The position numbers and the translations under genes were made by a program. DNA of 64,000 nt from Candidatus Gastranaerophilales bacterium (GTDB lineage: Bacteria > Cyanobacteriota > Vampirovibrionia > Gastranaerophilales > Gastranaerophilaceae), in the NCBI GenBank assembly GCA_900769645.1, contig CAAGHI010000063.1:62001-126000 (forward strand), read 5' to 3'. This document shows positions 32,222-41,157 of the stretch, in pieces (positions within the stretch are counted from its first letter, which is position 1; each line of letters starts with the position of its first letter). The notes beneath the pieces are model-generated. The model had not been told where the DNA came from. It worked only from the letters and a program-made list of their open reading frames with translations, and ran no database searches.

Positions 32222-33577
32222 GTGATAAAGAATTTTAGAAAAAACGTTAAATTGCCGGAAGATGTAATGTGGCTTATGCCAGGGTTGCAGGTGAAAAGAT
32301 GGTTTGCACTCATATTTTTAGGTGCTGTTTTGATGACTTTGGGCGTGTTGATTTTGTTCGACATTAAACCGGTTTTTTATACAATGGAATTTATCCGTAA
32401 AGTTGCCCAAAACCTTTCTACCGAATGGCTTGCATTTGCTGTTGTAATGTTTGGTGCCGGTGTGTTTTTTAAAGGTTGGCAAAAGACTAACTTATCTATG
32501 ATTGATGGTGGTTCAAACCATGCTTTGTTGGAAACTTTGTATAGAAGAAGAAAGTTGAATAGAGGTCCTAAAATCGTTGCGGTTGGCGGCGGAACAGGAC
32601 TTTCGATGTTACTTCGCGGAATTAAAAATATAACTAATAATGTAACTGCTGTTGTTACAGTTGGTGATGATGGCGGAAGTTCGGGCAGATTGCGTGAAGA
32701 AATGGGAGTTTTGCCACCTGGAGATATTAGAAACTGTATTGCAGCTTTAGCTGATGATGAAGATTTAGTTACAAAGTTATTCCAATATAGATTTAAGACT
32801 GGTGAAGGCTTGGAAGGTCACAGTTTTGGAAACTTGTTCTTGACTGCGCTTTGCTCAATTACCGGTGATATGGTTCGTGCTGTTAAAGAATCTTCTAATG
32901 TTTTGTCAATCAGAGGGCGCGTTTTGCCGTCAACTCTTGATGATATGAAACTTGTTGCAGAAATGGAAGATGGACGTATTATTCACGGTGAATCAAATAT
33001 TCCGGAAGCTCACGGTAAGATTAAAAGATTGTTTACAGATCCACAGGTTTGTAAACCTTTACCTGATGTTATTGAAGCAATTCGTGATGCAGAATTGATT
33101 ATTTTAGGTCCTGGAAGCTTGTACACAAGTGTTACTCCAAACCTTTTGATTAAAGAAATTGCGCATGAAATCGCTATTTCTAAGGCTAAAAAAATCTATG
33201 TTTGTAACATAATGACTCAACCTGGAGAAACTGACGGTTATAGTGTTACAGACCACATAAATGCTTTGATTAAGCATGCCGGCAGCAAGAAAATTATTGA
33301 TGCGGTTTTGGTGAACGATTTTATGCCTTCTAATTTGGCTAAAAAGTACCAATTGTCAGGTTCTTATCCTGTGAAACTTGATTTGGATAGCTTGAAGAAA
33401 ATGGGGATCAGACTTGTTTCCAGAAAGTTGATTGAAGACAGTAAAGAAGGGCTTGTTCGACACAGTTCTAACAGGGTTGCAAGAGCTATTTATTACTGGT
33501 TCAGAAAAGAGCAAAAGGGGCAACGTGTAAAAAACTCGATTGACAAAAAACAAGAAAAACAAGGTTGTGCAGTGTAA
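32222..33577 (+). CDS. yvcK: YvcK/CofD-like gluconeogenesis factor with N-terminal membrane helices
   Basis: A 451-residue protein of the UPF0052 group. Two membrane helices (F-L-G-A-V-L-M-T-L-G-V-L-I-L-F and A-F-A-V-V-M-F-G-A-G-V-F-F) precede the Rossmann-like CofD domain: V-A-V-G-G-G-T-G-L-S, V-T-V-G-D-D-G-G-S-S-G-R-L-R, P-P-G-D-I-R-N-C and G-P-G-S-L-Y-T-S. Homologues bind UDP-sugars and affect carbon routing and cell-wall growth. Start is GTG 32222 with GAAGG upstream. The stop overlaps the panB ATG by one base. Confidence 0.92.
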   Translation: MIKNFRKNVKLPEDVMWLMPGLQVKRWFALIFLGAVLMTLGVLILFDIKPVFYTMEFIRKVAQNLSTEWLAFAVVMFGAGVFFKGWQKTNLSMIDGGSNHALLETLYRRRKLNRGPKIVAVGGGTGLSMLLRGIKNITNNVTAVVTVGDDGGSSGRLREEMGVLPPGDIRNCIAALADDEDLVTKLFQYRFKTGEGLEGHSFGNLFLTALCSITGDMVRAVKESSNVLSIRGRVLPSTLDDMKLVAEMEDGRIIHGESNIPEAHGKIKRLFTDPQVCKPLPDVIEAIRDAELIILGPGSLYTSVTPNLLIKEIAHEIAISKAKKIYVCNIMTQPGETDGYSVTDHINALIKHAGSKKIIDAVLVNDFMPSNLAKKYQLSGSYPVKLDLDSLKKMGIRLVSRKLIEDSKEGLVRHSSNRVARAIYYWFRKEQKGQRVKNSIDKKQEKQGCAV

Positions 33578-34377
33578 TGGTAAAAAAGATTACTGTAAAT
33601 ACAATTCAAAAATATAAAAACGAAGGACAGAAGTTTTCTGTCCTTACTGCTTATGATTACTCTACGGCAAAATATATTGACGAAGCTGGGATTGATATCG
33701 TTTTGATTGGTGACAGCTTGGCTATGGTTGCCTTGGGCTATGAAACGACTCACAGTATCGGCGTTGACGAGATGTCGATTTTTACAAAGGCTGTTGCTCG
33801 TGGAGTTTTGCATGCTATGGTAATCACTGACATGCCGTTTTTGAGTTATCACACAGATGTTGCAACTGCTGTAAAAAATTGCGGCGAAATGATTAGATGT
33901 GGTGCAAATGGTGTTAAGATTGAGGGTTACAGTGATTATATTTTGAGTGTGATAAAAAGACTTGTCGAAACAGGAATTCCTGTTATGGGACATTTGGGTT
34001 TTACTCCCCAGTTTTTGAATACTTTGGGCGGATATAAAATTCAGGGTAAAACGCAAGAGGCTGCGGAAGAAATTTTGAAGCAGGCGAAAGAGCTTGAAAA
34101 AGCTGGTGTTTTCTCAATCGTTTTGGAAATGGTTCCACAAGAGGCTGCAAAATATATTACAGAGAATTTGAAAGTTCCGACAATTTCTTGTGGTGCCGGA
34201 AAATATTGTGATTCTCAGGTGCTTGTGTCTGATGATGTGTTTGGCAAATTTTCTGATTTCAAACCTAAATTTGCACGCAAATATGGTGATATGAAGGAAT
34301 TGATTTTGTCTTGCGCAAAACAGTTTGATGAAGATGTAAAATCTGGTCGTTTCCCATCTTATGATGAGGTTTTTTAG
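33577..34377 (+). CDS. panB: 3-methyl-2-oxobutanoate hydroxymethyltransferase
   Basis: First committed step of pantothenate synthesis, using methylene-THF; 266 residues. L-T-A-Y-D-Y-S-T-A-K, V-L-I-G-D-S-L-A-M-V (Mg Asp), M-P-F-L-S-Y, G-A-N-G-V-K-I-E-G, and V-M-G-H-L-G-F-T-P-Q with S-I-V-L-E-M-V-P complete the active site. ATG 33577 lies within TAATG, sharing a base with the yvcK stop. panC and panD are not in the window. Confidence 0.96.
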   Translation: MVKKITVNTIQKYKNEGQKFSVLTAYDYSTAKYIDEAGIDIVLIGDSLAMVALGYETTHSIGVDEMSIFTKAVARGVLHAMVITDMPFLSYHTDVATAVKNCGEMIRCGANGVKIEGYSDYILSVIKRLVETGIPVMGHLGFTPQFLNTLGGYKIQGKTQEAAEEILKQAKELEKAGVFSIVLEMVPQEAAKYITENLKVPTISCGAGKYCDSQVLVSDDVFGKFSDFKPKFARKYGDMKELILSCAKQFDEDVKSGRFPSYDEVF

Positions 34378-34379
34378 AT

Positions 34380-35009
34380 CTATTCATCAAGTTTTAAAAC
34401 TTCCGCCATGTTTTTATATTTTTTTGTAACGTTGGCAGTTATTTTGTATGGAGAATTTTGTTTATAATTTTCAATTGCCTTTTTTATGCCTTTTGGTTTA
34501 AGAGTAAGATCTTTAAAGTCTTTTGACGTTTTAAATCCCATTTTGCGGAACAAACTTTTTGTAGAGTCTTTAATTTCTTTCGGAGCAATTAGTGTAAATG
34601 TTTTTAACCTTTCTGTACTGTTCATTGCCCCATAGATCAAAGCTTCTCGAGTTAATGAACTTTTGTCTAGGCATAACATGTTTTGGATAAAGCTGTCCGC
34701 CATGTTTTTAATGTCAATTAATCCCGTGATTTTTGAGTCATTTTCGATTGCCATAATAACGTGGCTGAACGGGTTGTTTATCGCAGAACGCAATGAAGCT
34801 TTGAAAACATCTTTTTGGGAACCTTCGCCAATGTATAATTTGTCTTCTGGAAGTTTGTGTCCATTCAAAATTGGGAATATTCTGTTGATAAATGCCGAAT
34901 CATCTTTATTAAGCCTGTATAAATCAATTTTCTTTGTAGGTGTTTTAATTGTTTGTAGCTTAATTCCGGTGAAATTTGTATTATATGTATTTGTATTGTT
35001 GATTTGCAT
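34380..35009 (-). CDS. Probable GNAT-type acetyltransferase with N-terminal N-F-T-G motif
   Basis: A 209-residue protein. The N-terminus M-Q-I-N-N-T-N-T-Y-N-T-N-F-T-G resembles other proteins here. The centre has V-I-M-A-I-E-N-D-S-K-I-T-G-L-I-D-I, a GNAT-like strand pair, and L-F-R-K-M-G-F-K, which matches the motif B ending of acetyltransferases. The acetyl-CoA pyrophosphate loop is not evident, so catalytic ability is doubtful. AAGGAG precedes the ATG. It converges with panB, two bases between stops. Confidence 0.55.
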   Translation of the reverse strand: MQINNTNTYNTNFTGIKLQTIKTPTKKIDLYRLNKDDSAFINRIFPILNGHKLPEDKLYIGEGSQKDVFKASLRSAINNPFSHVIMAIENDSKITGLIDIKNMADSFIQNMLCLDKSSLTREALIYGAMNSTERLKTFTLIAPKEIKDSTKSLFRKMGFKTSKDFKDLTLKPKGIKKAIENYKQNSPYKITANVTKKYKNMAEVLKLDE

Positions 35010-35069
35010 GTGTTCTCCTTTTTAGGATTAAAACTCAAGGAAAAAATTTTTTGCGCCTTTGTGTTTTTA

Positions 35070-35154
35070 CCCCTCACCTGAATTTCTAAGTTCGCTCTAG
35101 CTCACTAAGAAATTCTTTCCTCTCCCCGTAGGGGCGAAGAGTGACTTCGTAATT
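35070..35154. repeat. Dispersed intergenic repeat, family 2, copy 2
   Basis: Starts CCCCTCACCTG, has a second hairpin AATTTCTaagttc.../AGAAATT, then CCTCTCCCCGTAGGGGCGA and ends GACTTCGTAATT. Parallel to the copy at 23117. Confidence 0.75.
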
Positions 35155-35174
35155 ATAAACTCAACTACTAATAA

Positions 35175-35330
35175 TCGTTCCAGTGGGGAAAGCGGACTTC
35201 GTCAGAACAATAATCGTTAGTCGTTAAAAGCGCTACTATGAATATAAGTAAAATTTTTAGAATAATTATGAAAAGCGTCATCACTAATAACCGTTCCAGT
35301 GGGGGAAGGCGACTTCGTCGCCAAAAAAAA
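35175..35330. repeat. CGTTCCAGTGGGG-type duplicated repeat
   Basis: TAATAATCGTTCCAGTGGGG at about 35169 and TAATAACCGTTCCAGTGGGG at about 35284 are near copies, each followed by a GACTTCGTC hairpin. A degenerate form occurs near 57700. A reading frame across this region (from 35238) is probably not a gene. Confidence 0.65.
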
Positions 35331-35339
35331 CGGACGTTC

Positions 35340-35881
35340 TATCAAGATAGATTGTCCGGTATTTCATTTTCTGAAACAAAAAGGATTTACATTAACTTAT
35401 TATGTTTAATAATAATCTTTTTCATACTATGGCACTTTTGTGCCAGAGTCTTTTTTTATCACCTCAAATTCTTGGAACATATCCCCACTCCCAAGATATT
35501 TTTATAATAGTCTTAAATAAGTTAAAAATAAACAGTGTATAGTGATAATCGTGTTGTATTTTTACAATTAATTTTTACTGATGGTTTAATATGTAGAGTA
35601 TGAGGGGAATTGTGCGTATTTGTAAAAATTTTAAAAAGTTTACTTAATTTTTATTAAGCAAATCTTCAAAACACTTGCTATTGTGAAAAGCACCATGCTT
35701 TAAGTACTTCAATAAAATATGTGAACAATTGTAAAGAATAAGAAATGTTAATTTTGGGAATAATTTATTAGGTCGAGATGTAAATATAATGTAAACAATT
35801 GTAACGAATTGAGAACATGCTGAAATCGGTTGATTTTGTAGTTGTTTATATATTTAAGCGTACAAAAAGAGAGATGAGCTA
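35340..35881. other. AT-rich intergenic region upstream of the coiled-coil gene
   Basis: No gene is apparent in this stretch. It holds the two palindromic AACAATTGTAA sites described separately and several A/T runs. A long 5' region is unusual in this compact window and may be regulatory. Confidence 0.5.
35721..35809. promoter_or_regulatory. Two matching palindromic sites, possible operators
   Basis: GTGAACAATTGTAAAGAAT (35721-35739) and GTAAACAATTGTAACGAAT (35791-35809) are 16/19 to 17/19 identical, centred on ACAATTGT and exactly 70 bases apart. The regular spacing, about seven helical turns, suggests a regulator bound twice. Confidence 0.5.
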
Positions 35882-37501
35882 ATGAGCGGAATTTTAGCAA
35901 AAGTTAATAGTCGCGCAGCAACAAGTGCAACCCGCCAAGCTACTGGACAGAGTAGCGTAGCTCGTACTGCTGCTAAAAATATTAGTGGCAGCTCTACTGC
36001 AACTGGTAATGTTGGCGGATTACGTACTTCTGGGGCAAAAGATTTTGGTATTTTTGCACAACGCAGTACAACTGGTCTAGGTCTTCAATATAACACTAAA
36101 GGTTATAATAGTGCATCTTTAAGTGCAGCTCGTCATGGTTATAATGATGGACATACTCAGGTTTATAATGATATGTATAGAGGCTGGAATGGCTATAGCC
36201 ACAATTCAAATAGTTCATTGAACAAATTCGCTGCTGCTATGATGGCAATTGGAGTTTTAGGTGGTATTGCAAATCAAGCTGTAACTGCTTCAAAATCAAC
36301 AAAAACATCTTCAACACAAGGAAATACAAATACTTCAAGTACTGGAGGAACTACAGGTTCAACTGCTCCAACTTCGTTGTCCAAAATGAAAGCTGCAAAA
36401 GATTCAGGTTCTTTGAGAGAAGCTATTGAGGAAGGAAAAGCAAATAAAGCTAAGATGGAAACTGATTTAAATACCTTAAATACTAAATTGCCAAATATGA
36501 AAGCAAAGGCAGAGGAAGCAACTAAAAAACTTGAAACCTTGAAACCTGAATTGGCAAAAGCTAAAGAAGAAATGACTACTGCAGAAAAGAATAAAAAGGA
36601 TGCAGAGGGTATCAAAAAAGCGAATGCAGAAGCTGTAAATAATGCTGAAAGTCGTTTACAAGGTGCAACACAAGGCTTAACAACAGCAAAACAAGGTTTA
36701 ACAACAGCAAAACAAGCATTAGGTACTGCTCAAGCAAAATTGGCATCTACCCCAGAAACGATTACAGGTCCAGATGGTAAACAACAGGCAAATCCTGCTT
36801 ATGAACAGGCTAAACAAGCTGTAAAAGAGGCAGAAGAGCAAGTTAAGCAAGCAGAAGAGTCTTTTGACAAAGCAACACAAGAATACAATGCTGCAAACGA
36901 TTATGATAAACAAGCAAAATCTGATTATGAAAAAGCAGTTAAACAACTTGCAAATTCAGAAGAAAACTTAGCTAAAATGACAGAAAAATACAATGAAACA
37001 AAAGCTGAATATGATAAGTTGGAAGCAGATGTAAAGGCTGCAGAAGGAGTAAAAACAGAGTATGATAATGCCGTTAAACAGCAGTCAGAATTGCAAGCGA
37101 ATATAAAATCATTAGAGTCAGAAATTCCGGCTCAAGAAAAGAGATTGACAGAATTAGAAAATAAAGAATCAAAAGGGTTTGATGCTGCTGGTAATACAAT
37201 ATTGCAAATGACTAATAAACTCGCTGGTAGTGATGGCATACCTGGAACCTCTGATGATAAGAAAAAACTAAAATCAAAAGACCAACAAAAATTGGATGAT
37301 GCAAAGACTTTACAACGAAATGTCGGTTATACAAAATTGTATAAAACAACTGGAGAAAAAGTTGGTAACCAAACATTCCGTACAGGTTCTTATAACGGAG
37401 AAACATTGTACATGATTGGTGCAAGAAGAGTTGATAAAGACGAATATGATTTAAAAATGAGAGAAATAAGAGGTTCTTTGCAAGATAATCCTTCTTCATA
37501 G
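35882..37501 (+). CDS. Large coiled-coil protein (539 aa), possible secreted or structural protein
   Basis: No family recognised. Residues 1-115 are S/T/A/G-rich. A hydrophobic stretch (A-A-A-M-M-A-I-G-V-L-G-G-I-A) near 120-133 may be a membrane segment. A T/S/G linker follows, then about 260 residues of heptad-rich coiled coil (E, K, A, Q). The end is a small globular part (Y-N-G-E-T-L-Y-M-I-G-A-R-R). A-K-Q-G-L-T-T repeats twice near 253-270. No signal peptide is visible. AGAGAGATGAG precedes the ATG. It has its own terminator and a long upstream region. It shares style with the proteins at 51073 and 55375. Confidence 0.72.
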   Translation: MSGILAKVNSRAATSATRQATGQSSVARTAAKNISGSSTATGNVGGLRTSGAKDFGIFAQRSTTGLGLQYNTKGYNSASLSAARHGYNDGHTQVYNDMYRGWNGYSHNSNSSLNKFAAAMMAIGVLGGIANQAVTASKSTKTSSTQGNTNTSSTGGTTGSTAPTSLSKMKAAKDSGSLREAIEEGKANKAKMETDLNTLNTKLPNMKAKAEEATKKLETLKPELAKAKEEMTTAEKNKKDAEGIKKANAEAVNNAESRLQGATQGLTTAKQGLTTAKQALGTAQAKLASTPETITGPDGKQQANPAYEQAKQAVKEAEEQVKQAEESFDKATQEYNAANDYDKQAKSDYEKAVKQLANSEENLAKMTEKYNETKAEYDKLEADVKAAEGVKTEYDNAVKQQSELQANIKSLESEIPAQEKRLTELENKESKGFDAAGNTILQMTNKLAGSDGIPGTSDDKKKLKSKDQQKLDDAKTLQRNVGYTKLYKTTGEKVGNQTFRTGSYNGETLYMIGARRVDKDEYDLKMREIRGSLQDNPSS

Positions 37502-37582
37502 AAAAATTGCAAAATCTTAACAAACCACTTTACATTTAATCGATTCTAATTTATAATAACCACATAGGCAGTATTGCCACAG

Positions 37583-37614
37583 AAAAAACGAACGAGATAT
37601 CTCGTTCGTTTTTT
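37583..37614. terminator. Bidirectional terminator
   Basis: AAAAAACGAACGAGAT and ATCTCGTTCGTTTTTT form a perfect hairpin just after the coiled-coil gene. Confidence 0.92.
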
Positions 37615-37668
37615 ACATAAATACTCATACTTATACGGGTTAGGGTGAAAACCCAGAAAGGGTAGGTA

Positions 37669-38151
37669 ATGAAACAGGAAATTAACAGGCATGATGTGTT
37701 GGAAAAGATTACACCGTTGATTGAAAACACTGCGATGCGCTTTGGATATGTTCCAATCGAAATTGAATTTGTCAAAGAAAATCATAGATGGTTTTTGCGA
37801 ATTTACCTTTACTCAAAAGAAAAAGAGGTTACTCTTGACGATTGTGAAAAAGTGACAAGAAGCCTGTCTGACTTTTTGGACGAACTTATTCCTGTTAAAT
37901 ACTACTTGGAAGTGTCCTCCCCAGGGTTAGAGAGAAAATTCAAGTCTGAAAAGGAATTTGTGATTTTTAACGGCAGACGAATTAGTTTGAAGCTAAAAAC
38001 ACCTTTGGAAGGAGAAGAAGAAAAGATTTTTAAAGGCGAAATCCTTGACTATAACGAAACCGATGGGTTGAAATTTTTCCGTTTTGATGACGGAAAGGAA
38101 CTTCAAATCCCGAAAGAAAATATTCAGTCAGCGAAATTGTATATTGATTGA
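37669..38151 (+). CDS. rimP: Ribosome maturation factor
   Basis: A 160-residue protein needed for 30S maturation. The N-terminal domain has G-Y-V-P-I-E-I-E-F and L-R-I-Y-L-Y, and L-E-V-S-S-P-G-L-E-R, the RimP signature; the SH3-like C-terminal domain follows. AGGGTAGG precedes the ATG by few bases. rimP-nusA is the usual pair. Confidence 0.95.
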   Translation: MKQEINRHDVLEKITPLIENTAMRFGYVPIEIEFVKENHRWFLRIYLYSKEKEVTLDDCEKVTRSLSDFLDELIPVKYYLEVSSPGLERKFKSEKEFVIFNGRRISLKLKTPLEGEEEKIFKGEILDYNETDGLKFFRFDDGKELQIPKENIQSAKLYID

Positions 38152-38217
38152 AGTCGTTAGGATTTATAGACTTTACGATAAATTATAACACTCACAACTA
38201 ACGAAAGGAAAATAATC

Positions 38218-39444
38218 ATGATTAAAATTGGAACAGCATTATTTGAGGCTTGTGAAGAGCTTGAAAGAGAAAGAGGAATTTCTAAGGAAGTTTTGATTGC
38301 ATCTTTGTGTGATGCGATGGTTGCTGCTTACAAAAAGCACATGCGCATTAAAGAAGCTGATAATATTGAAGCTATTTTGGACGAACAATCAGGCGAAATC
38401 GGTGTTTTCAGTACAAAACTTGTTGTTGATGACGTTGAAGATGAAGATACTCAAATCACTTTGGCGGAAGCAAAAGAAATTGCTGAAGATGTTGAAGTTG
38501 GTGACGAAATTAAGATTGAAGTTACTCCTGAACAATTTGGACGTATTGCTGCTCAATCTGCAAAACAAGTTATTACACAACGTATCAGAGAAGCCGAAAG
38601 AAACATGGTATTGCAAGAGTTCATGGAGAAAAAAGGAACTTTGACAACAGGTATTATTCAACGTGTTGAAAACCGTAATGTTATTGTTAATATTGGTAAA
38701 ATCGATGCTATTATGCCTCAAAAAGAACAAATCCCTGGAGAATATTACAAACCTGGTAACAGAATCAGAGTTTTTGTTCTTAACGTAAAAGAAACAACAA
38801 GATTGCCACAAGTTATCGTTTCTCATGCGCATGCTGAAATCGTTAGAGAATTGTTTGAACTTGAAGTCCCTGAAATTGAAGATGGAATCGTTGAAATTAA
38901 ATCAATTTCAAGAGAAGCTGGCTACAGAACAAAAATTGCTGTTTGGTCAAATGATCCGGAAGTTGACTCCGTTGGCGCTTGTATCGGACCTCGTGGTAGC
39001 AGAATTCAAACAATTGTTTCTGAATTGAAAAACGAAAAAATCGATATTGTTAGATATTCAGAAGATCCTGTTGAATATATTGTAAACGCCTTGTCACCGG
39101 CAAGAGTTGTGTCTGTTGATATTTTGGCAGATGATGAATATGCACATGACGCAATGGTTGTTGTTCCTGACGATCAATTGAGCCTTGCAATCGGTAGAGA
39201 GGGGCAAAACGTAAGACTTGCTCACAAATTGACTGGTTGGAAAATAGATATTAAGAGCGTTTCTCAAATGGAAAGAGCAGAAGCTCAAAATATCTCTAAT
39301 TACGAAGAAACTCCGGAAGAAGTTGAAGAAGAGGCAGTAGAAGAAGTTGATGAACTTCAACAAGAGATTGAAGAAGAGATGAATCAACAAGCTTTGGACG
39401 AAGAAGATCTTCAAGAAGATGCTGCTGAAGAAACAGAAGAATAG
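38218..39444 (+). CDS. nusA: Transcription termination/antitermination protein NusA
   Basis: A 408-residue RNA polymerase-binding factor. The N-terminal domain, an S1 domain (G-I-I-Q-R-V-E-N-R-N-V-I-V-N-I-G) and two KH domains (G-A-C-I-G-P-R-G-S-R and I-G-R-E-G-Q-N-V-R) are in order, ending with a very acidic tail of about 55 residues. No Helix-hairpin repeats are present, as in cyanobacteria and Gram-positives. A terminator follows, so rbfA/infB are not in this transcript. Confidence 0.97.
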   Translation: MIKIGTALFEACEELERERGISKEVLIASLCDAMVAAYKKHMRIKEADNIEAILDEQSGEIGVFSTKLVVDDVEDEDTQITLAEAKEIAEDVEVGDEIKIEVTPEQFGRIAAQSAKQVITQRIREAERNMVLQEFMEKKGTLTTGIIQRVENRNVIVNIGKIDAIMPQKEQIPGEYYKPGNRIRVFVLNVKETTRLPQVIVSHAHAEIVRELFELEVPEIEDGIVEIKSISREAGYRTKIAVWSNDPEVDSVGACIGPRGSRIQTIVSELKNEKIDIVRYSEDPVEYIVNALSPARVVSVDILADDEYAHDAMVVVPDDQLSLAIGREGQNVRLAHKLTGWKIDIKSVSQMERAEAQNISNYEETPEEVEEEAVEEVDELQQEIEEEMNQQALDEEDLQEDAAEETEE

Positions 39445-39493
39445 TTTAAAATTCGTTATCTTTAGCGTTTAGCAAAAGAGTTCAAAAACTATA

Positions 39494-39521
39494 AAAGAGC
39501 CTCAATTTTGGGGCTCTTTTT
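39494..39521 (+). terminator. Terminator after nusA
   Basis: AAAGAGCCTC pairs with GGGGCTCTTT around AATTTT, followed by T. Confidence 0.9.
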
Positions 39522-39529
39522 AAATAGTC

Positions 39530-39590
39530 GTAATTTATAAATTACGGAGTCACTCCTCTCCTACACAGGGGCAAGGGGGAATATTTACAA
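39530..39590. repeat. Degenerate reversed family 2 repeat
   Basis: Read on the minus strand: CCCCTTGCCCCTG, then GAGTGACTCCGTAATT, matching the right part of the repeats at 23117 and 35070. Confidence 0.55.
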
Positions 39591-39606
39591 AAATCCTCAA
39601 GACTTG

Positions 39607-39634
39607 TTGACAAAAAAGTTTGAGCAAATATTAT
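39607..39634 (+). promoter_or_regulatory. Promoter of tuf
   Basis: TTGACA (39607-39612) and TATTAT (39629-39634), spacer 16. A leader of about 60 bases follows. Confidence 0.75.
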
Positions 39635-39700
39635 ATATGTAAATGGCTTAAAATACCAAATTAGTATTGTAGTATAAACTAGAAAAAGGAGATTAATCTC

Positions 39701-40909
39701 ATGGCAAGAGAAAAGTACGAACGTACCAAACCGCACGTTAACATCGGTACAATTGGCCACGTTGACCACGGTAAAACAACATTGACAGCAGCTATTACAG
39801 CTGTATTGGCTGCACAAGGACAAGCTGCATTGAAAAAATTCGATGAAATCGATGCTGCTCCAGAGGAAAAAGCAAGAGGTATTACAATCTCTACTGCTCA
39901 CGTAGAATACGAAACAGCTACTAGACACTATGCACACGTTGACTGCCCGGGCCACGCTGACTATGTTAAAAACATGATTACAGGTGCTGCTCAAATGGAC
40001 GGAGCTATCTTGGTAGTTGCTGCAACTGATGGTGCTATGCCTCAGACTCGTGAACACATCTTGTTGGCTCGTCAGGTTGGCGTTCCTAACTTGGTTGTAT
40101 TCTTGAACAAATGTGATATGGTTGACGATCCTGAATTGTTGGAATTGGTTGAAATGGAAGTTAGAGAACTTCTTTCTTCATACGAATTCGACGGAGACAA
40201 CATTCCATTTATCCACGGTTCTGCATTGAAAGCTTTGGAAGCTGCTCAAGCTAACCCTTCAATCGCTCGTGGTCAAGATAAATGGGTTGATAAAATTTGG
40301 GAATTGATGGACGCTATCGATACTTACTTCCCAACTCCAGAACGTGATTTGGACAAACCATTCTTGATGCCAGTTGAAGACGTATTCTCAATCACTGGTC
40401 GTGGTACAGTTGCTACTGGCCGTGTTGAACGTGGTATCGTTAAAGTTGGTGACGAAGTTGAACTAGTTGGTCTAGGTGAAACTAAGAAAACAACTGTTAC
40501 TGGTGTTGAAATGTTCAGAAAATCTCTTGACCAAGGTCAAGCTGGTGACAACATTGGTGCATTGCTTCGTGGCGTTGACAAAACTGAAATCCAACGTGGT
40601 CAAGTTTTGGCAAAACCTGGTACAATTCACCCTCATACAAAATTCACTGCTAACGTTTACGTATTGACTAAAGAAGAAGGTGGACGTCACACTCCATTCT
40701 TCCCTGGTTACAGACCTCAGTTCTACATCAGAACAACTGACGTAACTGGTTCAATCAAATTTGACGGTCAAATGGTAATGCCTGGTGATAACGTTGTAAT
40801 GGAAGTTGAACTTATCGCTCCAGTTGCAATCGAAGAAGGTATGAGATTTGCAATCCGTGAAGGCGGCCACACAGTTGGTGCTGGTGTTGTTGACAAAATT
40901 ATTGAGTAA
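39701..40909 (+). CDS. tuf: Elongation factor Tu
   Basis: Delivers aminoacyl-tRNA to the ribosome; 402 residues. G-H-V-D-H-G-K-T-T (G1), R-G-I-T-I (G2), D-C-P-G-H (G3), N-K-C-D (G4) and S-A-L (G5), then beta-barrel domains 2 and 3 to K-I-I-E. AAAAAGGAG stands about ten bases before the ATG. Codon use is noticeably biased (GGT, CGT, GCT, AAC) as expected for high expression. It has its own promoter and terminator; fusA and the str operon are not adjacent. Confidence 0.98.
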   Translation: MAREKYERTKPHVNIGTIGHVDHGKTTLTAAITAVLAAQGQAALKKFDEIDAAPEEKARGITISTAHVEYETATRHYAHVDCPGHADYVKNMITGAAQMDGAILVVAATDGAMPQTREHILLARQVGVPNLVVFLNKCDMVDDPELLELVEMEVRELLSSYEFDGDNIPFIHGSALKALEAAQANPSIARGQDKWVDKIWELMDAIDTYFPTPERDLDKPFLMPVEDVFSITGRGTVATGRVERGIVKVGDEVELVGLGETKKTTVTGVEMFRKSLDQGQAGDNIGALLRGVDKTEIQRGQVLAKPGTIHPHTKFTANVYVLTKEEGGRHTPFFPGYRPQFYIRTTDVTGSIKFDGQMVMPGDNVVMEVELIAPVAIEEGMRFAIREGGHTVGAGVVDKIIE

Positions 40910-40941
40910 TTCAATTTTTAAGACAGCATAAAATAATTGAA

Positions 40942-40972
40942 AAACGAGCTTGGGAACAGGCTCGTTTTTTTT
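40942..40972 (+). terminator. Terminator after tuf
   Basis: ACGAGCTTG pairs with CAGGCTCGT, followed by eight T. Confidence 0.92.
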
Positions 40973-41090
40973 ATTTTAAAATTATCTGTATTAAAAGTAA
41001 CTTAGTAACTTTTTCCAATACGAACTTAACGCCCTATCGCCTTATCGTCTTTTTTAAGTAACATTGTATTAACTTCCTATAAAATAAGTC

Positions 41091-41119
41091 TAGACATATC
41101 CCAAAAACAGAGTTATAAT
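41091..41119 (+). promoter_or_regulatory. Promoter of pilin locus D
   Basis: TAGACA (41091-41096) and TATAAT (41114-41119), spacer 17, identical to the pilin A promoter. An ATG at 41125, five bases after the -10, is in frame with 41158 and would add 11 residues. Confidence 0.8.
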
Positions 41120-41157
41120 AACACATGTATGCACACAAAAAAGAAAGAGAGCTCGAT

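Noticed and set aside
35238..35507. Open frame of 89 codons on the plus strand
   Set aside because: It begins inside duplicated intergenic repeats, has no ribosome site, and changes composition halfway; judged a chance frame.
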